Positions 21,069 to 33,847 of a stretch of DNA of 64,000 nucleotides are shown here, in pieces. The stretch spans positions 8,494,001-8,558,000 of the forward strand of contig OY292280.1 of NCBI GenBank assembly GCA_958496175.1, written 5' to 3'. Below the pieces are notes generated by a model. It was not told where the DNA came from, ran no database searches, and worked only from the letters and a program-made list of their open reading frames with translations. The first letter of the stretch is position 1, and each line of letters starts with the position of its first letter. The DNA is from Sisyra terminalis (taxonomy: Eukaryota; Arthropoda; Insecta; Neuroptera; Sisyridae). Position numbers and translations under genes: made by a program.

Positions 21069-23040
21069 TTAAAATTATTTATATGGTACAATTTTTTTCC
21101 GAAAGTTCTTTGATTAAATTATGCGTTGTAGCCAGTGAATTGGAATTTCTTTTTTCAAATTTAAATGTTGATGTAATTTGAACATTGAAAATTAAACGAG
21201 GGTTACATTTCAGTCGTTAGGGGTTGAAAATGTCGAGTGAAAGTGCGTGAGGCGTACCGAATGGCCAAAAATGGGTTATTAGGTCACAAATATTCGGTAA
21301 TGGTTGTGAAATATTTGCAAAAAGTTTCAAGAAGTTGAATGAATATTTCGATAGAATTCCAAGCGGCTATTTTATTAAATAATTGGAAAAAAATAGGGTG
21401 GCATGCAAAGGTGAATGTCTGAAGGGTGGGCGTAATAGGTTGAGAAGAGGTTCATTTCATCCCCTGCACTCCCGACCGTTTTCCAATCAAATATTTTACT
21501 ATTTAATTGGCTTGAACATAGTACAGGTTTTATATTTTTTTTGCTCTCCACTTTTACTTCAATTTAGAAATTGATGGAAATATGGGATTAATAAGGGTGG
21601 ATTTCACCCCCGATGGACGGTTGCGAAGCAGCCGTGGGGAGCGAAAAGTTTTTCCTAATATTTTATTTTTTTACAAATTGACGGAAAATATTTGTCGAGG
21701 AATTTCATTTAGTCGATCGAGATTATTAGTTTCGAGAGGAAAAGTAGTGTGAAAAGGGAATTTGAAAAATTTTCCTCATACGGCAAAAGTTAATTACGAC
21801 AATTTTGAACTATTTTTTTTTTACCCATAAATTAATATAGAACTTTCAACTGCAATATTGGCTTGTTAATTTCCATCAGATTTTAATCCGAATTTTCCGA
21901 ATAGTTTTCTAAATTTTTCACGTGTTCCACGAAAACGACATGAAATTTACACATTTTTTTTAATTCCTCCCAAAAGCTTCAATGATTGAGCTTTGGATTA
22001 ATGAAATAACTTAGGGTTTTAAAGAATCAATTTCTCAAATAAGGTTTGAGAAAATTTTTTTTTTCCTTATTTCATAACCTACAAATTACTAATACACTTT
22101 GTAGAACATCTCAAGTTCTATAAAAAAGGAAACTTATTCAAAAAAAATCAAATTTTAATGGTTGTTTCCAAATTACAGCACAAAAGCGCTTAAAGTGGTA
22201 TAATGGTCAGCATTGAATATTCCAACGGCCGCAACCCATCGCACAATTGAGCATTCATGCGATACGCAAATGTAACCAAAAAAATGACTGAAAAATTTAC
22301 GGTTTATTTCAAAAATTAAGAATTAATGAAAACACTTGACGATAACGCAATTTTATTATTTAAAACTCCATTAATGGATCTCAAAATTTATCAAACTCAA
22401 TTTTTTTTCAACTAAACAAAATCTAACGCACTCTACCGTCGCACTTAAAAAAAATTGTATTATAAATTATAAATTGTATAAATCGAAATTTTTAATTTAA
22501 CTTAATTTTTCTTAGAAAAAAAAAAATTTAATTTTCTACCCTTAAATGAAAGGGTTGTTTAGCAAAAAATTAACTTGGAAAAGCTCATGGGTGTCTTATT
22601 TCAATAAAATACGAGCATCATCTAGGTGAAAATTTAAGGGATGTTTTTGTGATTCGTACGTTTCGCACCTTTAGCGCCCGTTGGTAGGGGTTGGTTTCAG
22701 TATTCCTTGTTTCTGACACTCATCGTAAAGCACAGTGAATAATTGTAGATAGACAATATTGTCGCGAATGGTATTCTCGTTGAAAAACCTACGCAGTAAT
22801 TTGTCAGAAAACCCCCAAAGGAGGAAAGCTTTGGGAATGAAGTACTCGAAACGGGATAAGGATAGGGTTAACAACACGCCTGTCGTCTAACATTAGCAAA
22901 ACGCAACGAGGAAATAATGGAATGTTCGGGGTGAAAAAAAAATCAATGAAATTTTTTGCAATTAAAAATTTTCCACCCCCTTCGATTTTTCAACTTTTGC
23001 AACAAAAATATCAGTACCAACGATAAATTTATTAAGTGAG
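21069..23040. other. gene-free stretch
   Basis: AT-rich, with somewhat G+C-richer patches at 21380-21480 and 21590-21640. A piece near 22090-22140 has the TCTATAAAAAAGG word also found in foldbacks. No exon supported. Confidence 0.4.
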
Positions 23041-23175
23041 TCTACTGGTGGCCGAGTGGTCAAGGTGACCGCTTCAAAACTGCTAGGTGTTGGATTCGAA
23101 TCTCGTAACGATTTACAGATTTGTTTTACCTCTAGAGTCGTTAATGATCTTAGTAGTTATAAAGCGACGGTTTAA
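23041..23175 (+). mobile_element. tRNA-derived SINE
   Basis: Clear A box (TGGCCGAGTGG), B box (GGATTCGAATC), then the body with CTCTAGAGTCGTTAATGATC and the tail TATAAAGCGACGGTTTAATA. It is one of the best-preserved single copies. Confidence 0.8.
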
Positions 23176-23257
23176 TAACAATTAAAAAAAATGTTGAAAT
23201 ATTTTTTATTAAATAATTTCTTCCAAAAACAATTTTCCCCTGAAATATATTGTCTTT

Positions 23258-24465
23258 CAAAATAAGATTTTTTCGCTGACTTTGAACAGTTATACTGTGT
23301 ATACAATATATATAATATATTGCGGTCCAATTTATGTAGTATAATTTAAGGGTGGATCACCGTCAGAACGTAAAAAAAATGACTTTTTTAAAACTGCTGC
23401 CATTTTTTTTTGAGATATTAAAAAACGGTCGTCGGAATGTATAAGTTAAAGTTTTGAACTATTTTTTTTATTTGTCCCGATATGTCCCCCCCTCCCCCTT
23501 TTACAGTGCTTTGAAAAAGGGTCCTCAAAAATGAGGAGGCAAACGGGAGACAAGTTTTCTCGGAAACCGAAAATCGGATCATGATTTTCCAAAAAATGTA
23601 GGTTTTGATAATGCGTCTTTTTGGTACTAAACCTCGAAAATCTGAAAAAAGTTGAAAATTCACAAAATGGCGCGACTTTGAAAAAAAAGTTTAAAAAAAC
23701 GACCTTTTTTTGGACCTTTCCCCCTCTCCCATTTTGAGGGAAGGGGAGGTTTGGCCAATTTCAGAGGTTCAGTACCAAGAAAACGTGTTGAACTATAATA
23801 CTCTACAGTTTCAAGTCAATCCGTCGGATAGTTTCTGAGAAATCTTGTCTCCCAGTTTTAAAAAGTTGATTTCGAGAAAAACGCACTTAAAGTTTTTTAA
23901 GATATTTTTTTATGTTATTATCAATTTATTCAATTTTTATCAGTGAAAATACATTAGTCAGCTATTCCAATCCTTTTAACACGTTATTCTTGAATGTTAT
24001 AACAAGACATTTATGGAAAAAAAAAATCGAAAAATTTTGATCCACCCCTAATATAATAATATATAATAATCATACCAGAATCATAAATTCGAACAGAAGC
24101 TCAAACAAAAATATTAGTGACGTATTGCCCAGATACGTGTTTCGATTGCCAAGCAATCTTCCTCAGTGGTCATCAAGTAGTTTGGATCACTCCGTAACTG
24201 CTTTGTGATGGTTCACAAAATAATCACGGATTGAAGTGAAACAAAGTGAATCATCACAAAGCAGTTACTGAGTGATCCAAACTACTTGATGACCACTGAG
24301 GAAGATTGCCTGGCAATCGCCAATACGTATATGGGCAATACGTCACGAATATTTTTGTTTGAACTTCTGTTCAAATTTATGTTTTGGTATAATTTTTAAA
24401 TATTATTATATCAGATTATACTACATAAATTTGACCGCAATATATTCTATATATTGTATACACAG
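23258..24465 (-). mobile_element. palindromic hairpin element, interrupted by a TA transposon
   Basis: A 12-bp direct repeat TATATTGTCTTT flanks it at 23246-23257 and 24466-24477. In minus orientation it runs from CTGTGTATACAATATA to GCGAAAAAATCTTATTTTG. The arms are long inverse copies joined near 24230. A 700-bp TA-flanked element is inserted at 23349-24048; without it the length is about 506 bp. The right-arm words include GATGACCACTGAGGAAGATT. Confidence 0.8.
23349..24048. mobile_element. 700-bp TA-flanked non-autonomous transposon, nested
   Basis: The ends AGGGTGGATCA and (inverse) GGGGTGGATCA are each flanked by TA. It is the inverted-orientation sister of the element at 7076-7790. It interrupts the left arm of a hairpin element and is therefore the younger of the two insertions. 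Confidence 0.75.
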
Positions 24466-24477
24466 TATATTGTCTTT

Positions 24478-26264
24478 GTTGTAAATGTTTTCAATGATTT
24501 GAGATTTTAATTTATTTTTTTTGAAGGGATTTCCGTTGAAAATGAAAGGAAATTTCGTTTATTTTTTAGTGCGAATATGTCGAGACTTTTCCTGATTTAA
24601 GCTGAGAGTATTTGTAACATCCCTTAATATTCTCCCTGATCTTCCCGCTTCTAATGTTTGGCAATAAAAACTCGACCGCATCAGCACATATTCCCGCTCA
24701 TCATCCCCTGTTGGCCTCACACCATTGGCAACTTTTTCCCAAGGTTGATACAAATATATTATCCCGAAAACGATTTAGCTCAGTAGTTTTCCTTTTTTTC
24801 GACTAACTTTGCCTTTCATTTTCCACCCCTTGTTGTTGTGAATAAGAGCGAATGTTCCGAAGTGGTTGTCAATATCAGCTAATTCAGATTCATTACGGTG
24901 TGAAGAAAAACAAGTTGGCAAAATAATTTTCCCAACGAATTGTTCTTGGGAAAAGTTTATCAATATCAGCACGGCGCAGGCGCGCCAATAGCGGATATTG
25001 GAATTGAATATTGGTCGATTGCGAACGAAGGAAATTTGCCAAGGAAATGATTTCTATAAAACAATTACGAATGCTGCGCTGTAAAAGGGTTACAGTTGCC
25101 GGAAAATGGCAATTTTCATTTGCAACTAGCGAAAAAACTAAACAAAGGAAACAAAAGGAAAATAAGAAAATAAACACGTCATCAAAATGAAAAACTCCCC
25201 AAATAATACGTCAATAAAATAAGACAATAAGTTCGCAAATTTTTTCCCTCTTGGTTTTTAATTCAGCCATCGAACAATCCAACCCCATTTTAACACGAAA
25301 TAGTCACCCCTAACTTAAAACTACCCCATACTATTTTTTTTTTCTTATTTTTTCAACAGATTCAACTCGTCTTGGCGAAAGAAAAACTTTTCCCAACCAA
25401 AAAAAGTTTTTCACAGAGATTTAAAATAACATTAAATTTTAGTACACCGATTAAAAAAAATTAAAACCATTTTTTATCATATGTATAAAAAATTATTATG
25501 TCCGACATTTCTTTTGTACCTAGAAAGGGGATTCGATTGGTCTCAGTAAGCTGGGGAATCCCTGGTCCTTTTATATTCATCAAAGATATATCCAACATTG
25601 CTTTTGCTTCTATAAACTATTTATATTTTATCGATTTTTTTATATTCCAAGTAATAAACAAAAATATAACTTTTAATTACCAAAATGAGTATAAGAAAGT
25701 CTATACATCATTTTTTGCTAGATATAATCCAAATAAAATCTTCATAAAATATACCAAATAGTTTGTGATCTTATTTATGAAGGAAATATAATTTACAAAA
25801 GTAAACTATGTATCTGGACAATACGACAAAAATACATTTGTTGGCAACTTTTTTTCAAATTTCTAGTAAAAGTTTTTGTTTTTATGATTTCAGATTAGGG
25901 AAATAATTTGTGAAAATATTTTTTTCGTTTTTCACTATTTATAAATCGTAAACAATTAAACCAATAGTATAAAAAAATAATCAATTTTGTTGAAATTTTT
26001 ATGTTCTACAAAAAGGTACCTTATGATTTTACGCTAAGCCTACTGATAAAATGTTTTAAGTTTTGTTTTTATACAAGATAATAGTGAAAATTTATTAAAA
26101 GTTAATTTTAGTTTCGAATAACTTTTAACCATGTAGAACAAATAATCATAAGAAACCTTTTTTGTAGAACTTGCTTTTTTTATGGTGTTGCTGTGGTTGC
26201 TAATTCTTCTCACTAATTTACAAAATTTCAAAAAACAAAAGAAGTCTTTCCTACCGCTTATAAT
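24478..26264. other. gene-free stretch with a small foldback
   Basis: A strong acceptor-like tract ends at 25360, but the frames after it fade without a donor. At 25798-25870 there is a piece of a hairpin-family arm. At about 25950-26185 two inverse words (TTCTACAAAAAGGTACC and CCTTTTTTGTAGAACTTGC) form a small decayed foldback. No gene supported. Confidence 0.4.
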
Positions 26265-26690
26265 CTACATAAAATATATTGTGGTCTTATTTATGTAAAA
26301 TAATTTACCCAAAAATTCTATAATAAAAAAAATCTTTTCCTCAGTGGTCAAGTAGTATTGGATTACCCATAACAGCTATGTGATGAATCATAAAGTAATC
26401 ACGAATCTCAATTTATAAATTGATTCACTTCTTGCGATGAAATTGTAGAGGATTTCTAATTCCTTTCACCAAGTTCTTCGTGAATAACTAGACCACTTTA
26501 AATTGACCTATTATCCAAGTTCAGCAGCTTTTTTTTTTAACTCATCTTTTAGTAGTTACGAAGTGATCTAATAGTACTTGTGACCACTAAAGAAGATTGC
26601 TGTGAAACCAAAATACGTATCGGAAGCTACACATCAAAAATACATTTTGTTTAAGCTTATTTTTTCAAATTTATAAAATTATAGTATGCT
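26265..26690. repeat. decayed palindromic hairpin element
   Basis: The left arm has AAAATATATTGTGGTCTTAT and TCCTCAGTGGTC. The right arm has the inverse blocks, with AAATACGTATC near 26611. It is strongly eroded and shows no readable target duplication. Confidence 0.5.
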
Positions 26691-26699
26691 TTTGAAAGT

Positions 26700-27180
26700 C
26701 ATATGATGAATAACCTAGCATCACATAGCAAAGCGATCAAATACTACTTGATGATCACTGAGGAAGAATGCTTAGTAATCGAAATACGTACCTGGCATAT
26801 ATGTCAAACATACATTTGTTTGATCATTTATTTAAATTTATTTTTATTGATTACTTTTGTAACTTATGTCTTATAAATATGTCGACCATATATTTTAAAG
26901 ATTGTATAATAGTATTACTATTCAATGTCAGCGTAAAAATATGTGTTGTTTCCGTCAGCCATAAAAGTATTTGGGGGAAAAGTAGACTTTACATGATTTG
27001 GAGATCAAAATTTTATTGATTTGAAAATATTTAATTTCTAGGAGCAAAAGTATAAAAAACATCCCCTTTGAGTTTCGACTATAGCAGTTACAAAGAAACG
27101 CAAAGATTGCTGGGTTATCAAAATACGTATCTTAGACTATACGTCAGTAATAATTTAATATTTTTGTCGCACGAATAAAT
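26700..27180. repeat. two right-arm pieces of the hairpin family
   Basis: One half-copy at 26700-26880 has CTACTTGATGATCACTGAGG and CGAAATACGTACCTGG. A smaller piece at 27085-27175 has AAATACGTATCTTAGAC. Neither has the left arm. Confidence 0.45.
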
Positions 27181-28909
27181 TTTTCACAAAATTTCACACA
27201 CAATATATGTTTATGTGTTGGTAATGGTGAAGAGTTATTAAACTTAGTTTACTTTTTTAAGGGATGATTTTTTTTTATATCATGAATATTTGGAATAAAG
27301 AGAAAGATGTGGAGGAAAAAGTAATTAAAAATGATATACCACGACAAATATTTTAAGTGTCGAGCATTTCATCGAGCATTGGATTTTACACCCCCTCACC
27401 CCCTGACGACACTCGATAAGCTTTTATGCAAAATTACAGAGTGACTCTCGGCCAATTCGTGTGAAATTCTGACCTCATTCCTCCGATATTGCTCACTCTA
27501 CATTTAATAAAAACATTCAATGTGGTTATTTGCTAATATGAAACCACCCCCATATCGTAAAATTCATCCCCCGCAATCATTCTACGAGGAAAACCGCCAC
27601 GCTCGCTAATGCTACGATCACGAATTCTTGATTTTTTTCCAAGTCGCGCTTTTTTAAATGCCAACGGGAGGGTTGAAAATCAAATCATTATTCATCATCC
27701 CTTAACTATCAACTTGTGAACCTTTATTAAGGGAAATTATGAACGGTATTTCCACCACCTTGTTTATAGATTTGATGTGGAAAAACAAACCGGAAAATAC
27801 TTCCATGAAAAATATACTCGGAACATATAAAAAATTTGATCCGGATATTTGAGTCGCCCTTAAAAAAAAAATGATGAAGTAAGCCACCGGAAAAAGCGCG
27901 ACGGGATAGACGGGAAGAAAAAAGACCAGAACAATTCGATGATAAAGCGCTCCGGTAGGATCTTTGATATCAAATCCATCTTCACTCCTACTTGTTTTCA
28001 TTTTAAACGCAAACCAAGTGTAAATAAAAACCATTAATTTAGACACTCTCCCTTACCCTCATATCGTTGCCGTCCAGATCTATAGATAAAAATAGGGAAC
28101 AGAACGAGACGGGGTGTGTTTTTTTTTTTTTTTTTTTTAAAGAAATCCCGAACGATGTGCAAGCGGGAAGAATAGGATTGCGGATGTTGTGGTGTCACAT
28201 TGTTCCCCCGTTCCTGTAAATCGTAAAGTATATAAGATTCGGGATTGGGAACAGGAATTTATTTCACAAGATAGATTTCCAGAAGATGATGCTATATTTT
28301 GCTAGATTCGCCATGCTAAGATATTGAGGTAGCAATACTTAGGATGAATTGAGCGACATCCCGTACAAAAGGGTGAGGGACTCGGAAACATCTGGAACAA
28401 AAGCATGGGAGGCATCGAGCGGTTGCTTGCGACATCGGGGTGGAAGGGGATGCTTCTGGGGGGTGAAATTTCTCGCGAATATATCGGCAAAGCGCACCTC
28501 AACTATATAATGATATTGTCATTCCAGAGAATAATGCCGGGATATAGCGGGATCAGTATAAGACATGTATAAATAAGTAATGCTGAAACACACCCCTGTC
28601 CCATTTAAATAATACTAATGATTGCTTTTTGATTATATAAACGAGTGCTCGTATGCATTTATCACTTTGACCGTAAAGCACGATAGGCACCCGAGTTCAT
28701 GTTTTCATTTGCTATTCGGGAAACGTTTTTCGTTCTTATACAGGATGATTCCGGGATGTGTAGGGAAATTTATTTTCTTCCTCCAAAATACCTCAGTTAC
28801 GGTCTACAAAAGATCACCCTACACTGGCTTAGTCCTTTGAACTTAAAAACTTTAAAAATAACCTTAGAATTTCAATATCTATTCCTTTGTTTACCCCCCC
28901 TTCTTAAAC
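27181..28909. other. gene-free stretch with a T tract
   Basis: A 20-base T tract is at 28119-28138. A 114-codon minus-strand frame (27702-28046) has a hydrophobic middle but no recognised family or splice context. The part at 28290-28510 is richer in G+C, without a supported exon. Confidence 0.4.
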
Positions 28910-28920
28910 TAGTTTTGACA

Positions 28921-29384
28921 TACAATATATAGAATATATTGCGGTACAATTTATGTAGTATAATTTAATATAATAATATATAAAAATCATACCATAAACA
29001 TAATTTGAACAGAAGTTCAAACAAAAATATTCGTGACGTATTACCCAGATACGTATTTCGATTGCCAAGCTATCTTCCTCAGTGGTTATTAAGTAGTTTG
29101 GATCACTCCGTAACTGCTTTGTGATGATTCACTGCTTCAACCATTCAATTTAATCCCATACTGATGATTCAACTGCTTTGTGAATCATTGCTTGGCAATC
29201 GAAATACGTATCTGGGTAATATGTCACGAATATTTTTGTTTGAACTTCTGTTCAAATTTATGTTTATGGTATGATTTTTATATATTATTATATTAAATTA
29301 AACTACATAAATTGGACCGCAATATATCCTATATATTATATAAACAGTATAACTGTTGAAAGTCAGCGAAAAAATCTTATTTTG
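28921..29384 (+). mobile_element. palindromic hairpin element
   Basis: It starts at TACAATATATAGAATATATT, a few bases inside the usual left end, and ends with the family tail GCGAAAAAATCTTATTTTG. Flanks TAGTTTTGACA (28910-28920) and TAGCTTTGGCA (29387-29397) match at 9 of 11 positions, a probable aged target duplication. The loop region is shortened relative to other copies. Confidence 0.75.
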
Positions 29385-29489
29385 ATTAGCTTTGGCAAAT
29401 TATTTTAATTCATAATTATGCAATTGATGAATTAGTATCTACCCCTGTTTGTATTATAAATTGATATATTCAGTGGTTTTTTAGTTGAC

Positions 29490-29714
29490 TCCATTCATGT
29501 CGCTTTTAAAACCGTTATATTTGGCAACGTTGCATTTTCTTCTTTGATTCTTATTAAATTCGCGATTAAATCGGTCCTAAATGAAAATTTGGCTACAAAA
29601 GAGAGAGTTATAGCTTAGTAGAATTGAATTTACAAAACAGACGCGAATCAAATTAAAAACGAAATCAAAAATGCAACGTTGTCAGATTTTTATGAACCTT
29701 AAGGGACATGAGCT
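29490..29714. mobile_element. relative of the 225-bp palindromic MITE
   Basis: The left half has GGCAACGTTGCATTTTC and the right half the inverse AAATGCAACGTTG, with outer words resembling CATGTCGC and GGGACATGAGC. The ends have decayed and no target duplication is legible. Confidence 0.6.
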
Positions 29715-29801
29715 CAAACAATCATTTATTTATATTATATGTAATTTATATTTTTCAATTACAGTAAAACATTCATTTATATCCTTTTCAAATCACATGG
29801 A

Positions 29802-29960
29802 GGCCCATGCACTCTTTAGGTTGGTCTAAATCTGGCAACGTTGCATTTTGAAAACTATACCATATTAGAATTGAATTAACAAAAAAATCGGGGATACAAT
29901 AAAAAAAACAATAAAAATGCAACGTAGCTAGGTTTGACGTTTCTATAAGGGATATGAGCC
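29802..29960. mobile_element. shortened relative of the 225-bp palindromic MITE
   Basis: It contains AATCTGGCAACGTTGCATTT on the left and AAAATGCAACGTAGC on the right, closing with GGGATATGAGCC. It is about 159 bp, so part of the centre is lost. Confidence 0.55.
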
Positions 29961-30256
29961 ATTAACTATATTTGTCTAAACTTGATTTTTTACAAAGTAT
30001 GTAATTTAAATATGGATGTCAATCACAAAAAAATTAAAGGGGGGAAGGTATTTTAGATAACTCCTTAAGGCCTCACAGTTAATCTCCATGTAACTGTGAT
30101 GAAATTTAAAAAAATTTGTTTAGTTTTAGATTTGACTTTTTCAATATTTCCCTTTATTGATCCCTAAGGAACATATTACTGATCATCTATATAATAACAT
30201 TTGGGAAACATTTGCCCCCGAGTGATATATTGTCAGTATATTTTATGTTGTGTTAG
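29961..30256. other. gene-free stretch
   Basis: No feature seen. The last bases form the acceptor of the candidate exon at 30257. Confidence 0.4.
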
Positions 30257-30388
30257 ACAAACACCTTTACATGAATGTACGGCTCAACTAACAAGGAACG
30301 AGTACGGGAGACTTTTTGTTTCTTCCTGTGGGATGCTACCCCATTCTGGTTCCCCCTTTAGATACGGAACACAAATGACTGGATTTCC
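30257..30388 (+). CDS. possible internal exon
   Basis: The block lies between an acceptor (TTTTATGTTGTGTTAG, AG at 30255-30256) and a perfect GTAAGT donor at 30389. Only the second frame is open throughout: one base, 43 codons, then two bases, so the flanking introns would be phase 1 and phase 2. The peptide begins QTPLHECTAQLTRNEYGRLF and later has Ser/Gly/Pro. G+C is about 48 percent against a much lower background. No domain is recognised, and an overlapping minus-strand frame is also open. Its phases do not match the 3790 exon, so any shared transcript would need intervening exons. Confidence 0.25.
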
Positions 30389-32620
30389 GTAAGTAATAAA
30401 ATCTAGATAAATGAATCGAGAAAACTTGCTTCTCACCTTGTCCGGGAGGTAATCCAGGATGTCCCTATTCATTGTATATCATTTCATTTTTTATCAGTTT
30501 CGTGCAATTTGTCAGTGGAACGAAGTCTGGAAATTTGCGAAACGATTGATATTTGTATAAAGCGTATTTAAGGAGGTGGTCAAGTGTGGCAAGTCCGGTC
30601 CATTCGGGATAGGGCTCGTGTCCCGAACCGGAACCACGCAACCCGGCGCATTGCTCACTCTTGAACAAAATAAATACATCAACCTATTCCCAAAAGCTAT
30701 TTCGCCTATCAACAAACACTGGACCTATGTAATTGTTTTCACAAATGCTTGCATATTTCCCAATCCAAAAATAATCCCATACCTTTTCAACTTGAGCCCG
30801 GAATATTGCCTACAACTCCCGAAACATAACAATCCCTATCTAAATCTCACTTTAAAGAAAAAAAAAAGCGCCTCTTAATTGTCACTTACACTAAATGAAT
30901 TTAACGCCTTCCTTATTTCACTTTATTCATCCTGGATATTCATTCCCCCTTCTCGTACATTCACCCCTATCAAGAAAAACTCATATTTTTTTCTTTAAAT
31001 TTATCCGAGAAAAAAAAACGAATATTTTCTAGCATTAACCTATAAAATTTTTCCCAAAAAAAATTTAGCTATTTCAAGAAAAAATTTATAAATTTTTTTC
31101 CCTCTTTTTTTCCTTTTAATAAGGGATGAAACAACCCTTGTCACAACGTTATTTTTTTTTTTTTATTTAGCAAAATCAAAGTTTAGTTTTCAAACACAAA
31201 TGAATCATTTAAAAGCTTCGGGGAGCTTTGAGCTTTCAATCATTTTCTCAGTGTCATCTTTGGAAAATATTGAGCTTTTGAGCTTTTTGGGGGTTGGTAA
31301 GATGCGATAATAACCGGGTTAGGCAGTTAATTTTTTTTCGGTGTATAATTAAAACAAATAAATTCAACGTGTATATCGTTGAGCTTTGCGGAAAGCTTCA
31401 AGGGATCGTCGTGGAAAAAAGTCTGGGTAAAAAGCTCAGAAGCTTTTGGTTGGTGGGCGGCCGCCTCGCACGCATTCGAGTCGAACATCGCGAATTTTAT
31501 TCCTATATATCAGGAACGTTACTCATTCCAGGAAAATAACCAATGTGACCTGTGCGAGCTTTCACGTAAACTATTCGAACGAATAAAGACACGGGAAGCG
31601 AGCTTTTACTCGCAACTTAACCGGTGGACTAGGGTGGGCTACAAAGCCTTACGGGATGAATAGGCCTAGTTCTATCCCTTTGTTATTTATTATTATTGTT
31701 ATTTGGCGCAATTATTGTATAATATATTAGACGATAAAAATTCTGTAAGCAGAGCTTTCGCGAGCTTTTTTTATGTTGTCAAAAATAATTTTTTTTTTAA
31801 AAAAAAAAAAGAATAAATTTTTTGTAAGGAGAAGTTTCGTTGCACAATTGTTCACGTTTGTGAGGTAGTTTTTAGGGGTTGTATGTTCATGTCGATGAGG
31901 GTGTTCATCCCCTGTCTCTATGGCCAATGGTTACTAAATAAATATAAGTTTTAATTGAAGAATCCCATTGTTTCGCCGGGAGACGAAGCACTCGGCTGGT
32001 GCGGAGGCTGCTTGTTTGAACTATTCTTCACCCTCGTTGTCCCACCCTTAAAATAACAGCCCTCTGAGTCGACCGAAATCCAACGATATTACGAACCTAA
32101 ATAATATAAAACCAATCAGTTTCGAAACGAGATGATACATTCTCGTTAGAATCAGCGACAGTTAATGCACTCTTCACATTCACGGACACACACACGCACC
32201 CCCTCAACCCCCAACCTCCCAACCCCTCGCAAGCCTTTCAAAAAACCCCATCAAATCTCTGAAACGCTCGTCATGGAATAAATTGATACAGTACTCGAGG
32301 ATTCAACAAAAAATTGTCTAGGAAAGTTTCACAAAATCACCGAACTATAATCAAAAGGGGAGAGGAGGAGAAAGAGTTCCAAAAATTTTTCACATTTCAT
32401 TTAACTCTAAAAAAAATTCTGAAAACATATTTTCCCATGAGCTTTACTAATTTAATGTATCAACTAAAATATCCTTCTTATAATGAAGTCCTACATATTT
32501 CGATTGCCAAAATTGGTTTATGAAGTTTCGTATCAAAAAATGCGTTGTCAGAAAGGGGTTAGTGGCGCTAAAAGTTTGAAAGTTTTGTTCAAGTAAAATA
32601 GGTCACCCTCCTGATATTAA
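30389..32620. other. gene-free stretch with a GAGCTTT-rich patch
   Basis: G+C-richer patches are at 30480-30660 and 31370-31680. A 94-codon + frame at 31379-31663 contains a CDLC motif, but no family is recognised. Between 31213 and 31780 the word GAGCTTT or its complement recurs more than ten times. Confidence 0.4.
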
Positions 32621-33847
32621 CCTTTATGGGTTGCGAATTGCACTTGTATTTATATTCCATTAGAATAACTTGAGGGAATTATTAATTTTGCACTCAAATT
32701 TTGGAGTTTTAATGATTTTGATTTTCTTTTTGTAGGGTATCAAATGACCAAAAAGACCATTGCAAACTATTAATAAAGTAATAATAACTTTTATTGATTG
32801 CGATTCCTATTTATATTTCTTTGCTTAGGATTATTTGACAGCTCTTTGTCTTTCTGGCATACATTTGACACCATTTTCTCCCTTAACTTCTTATTAGATC
32901 AATTTTTGCTCATATTTCGTTGGTACCAGTTGGAAAAATGAAAATTATCAAATTCGAACTTCAAAAACTCATTTAGCATTAATGATCTTCTAATAGAGTT
33001 AGATAAACATTGAAAATGTTTTTATTAACAATTTTGCGTCGCTATCATGTGAAACTTGAAGAGCATACAATACGGATTTTATATTCTTTCAGGTTTTTAG
33101 ACCTACCATTATGATATAGATTTTGGACTATTAATAAAGTAATAATAACTTTCATTGATTGCGATTTATATTTATATTCCATTGCTTCGAATTATTTGAT
33201 AGTTCTTTGTCTTTCTGGCATACAGTTGGCACCATTTTCTCCCTTAACCTCTTATTGGATCAATTTTTGCTCATATTTCGTTGGTACCAGTTGGAGAAAT
33301 GAAAATTATTGAATTTGAACTTAAAAAACCTCATTTAACATCAGTGAACATCTAATGCACTAGGATAATCATTGAAAATGTTTTTAGTAACAACTTTGCG
33401 TTGTTATCCTGTGAAACTTGAAGGGCATTCAATACCGAATTTATAATCTTTCTTATTTTTAGACCTACCATTTTAATATAGATTTTGGACTATTAATAAA
33501 GTAATAATAACTTGTATTGATTGCGGGTTGTATTTATATTCCATTGCTTAGGATTATTTGACAGCTCTTTGTCTTTCTGGCATAAATTTGGCACCATTTT
33601 CTCCCTTAACTTCTTATTGGATCAATTTTTGCTCATATTTCGTTGGTAACAGTTGGAAAAATGAAAATTATCGAATTTAAACTTCTAAAACCCATTTGGC
33701 ATTAATGATCATCGAATAGAGTTAGATAAACATTGAAAATGTTTTTAGTAACAACTTTGCGTTGCTATCCTGTGAATCTCGAAAAGCATACAGTACCGAA
33801 TTTATATTCTTTCTGATGTTTAGGCCTACCATTTTAATATAAATAGA
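32621..33847 (+). repeat. tandem array, about 361-bp unit, three copies plus a partial
   Basis: The word CTATTAATAAAGTAATAATA recurs at 32768, 33128 and 33490, and each copy contains GTCTTTCTGGCATA followed by CTCATATTTCGTTGG. Units are highly similar. A degraded partial unit precedes them at about 32621. No coding capacity. This resembles a small satellite array. Confidence 0.8.

Noticed and set aside
25361..25465. Frame after a strong acceptor beginning IQLVLAKEKL, resembling a FoxP leucine-zipper start
   Set aside because: Similarity stops after about ten residues, all three frames are open for the first 60 bases, and no donor follows.
27702..28046. 114-codon minus-strand frame with a hydrophobic segment
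   Set aside because: No recognised family or splice context; frames of this length are expected about once by chance in this window.
31379..31663. 94-codon + frame with a CDLC motif
   Set aside because: No domain; an overlapping frame is also open; composition is distorted by AGCTTT words.
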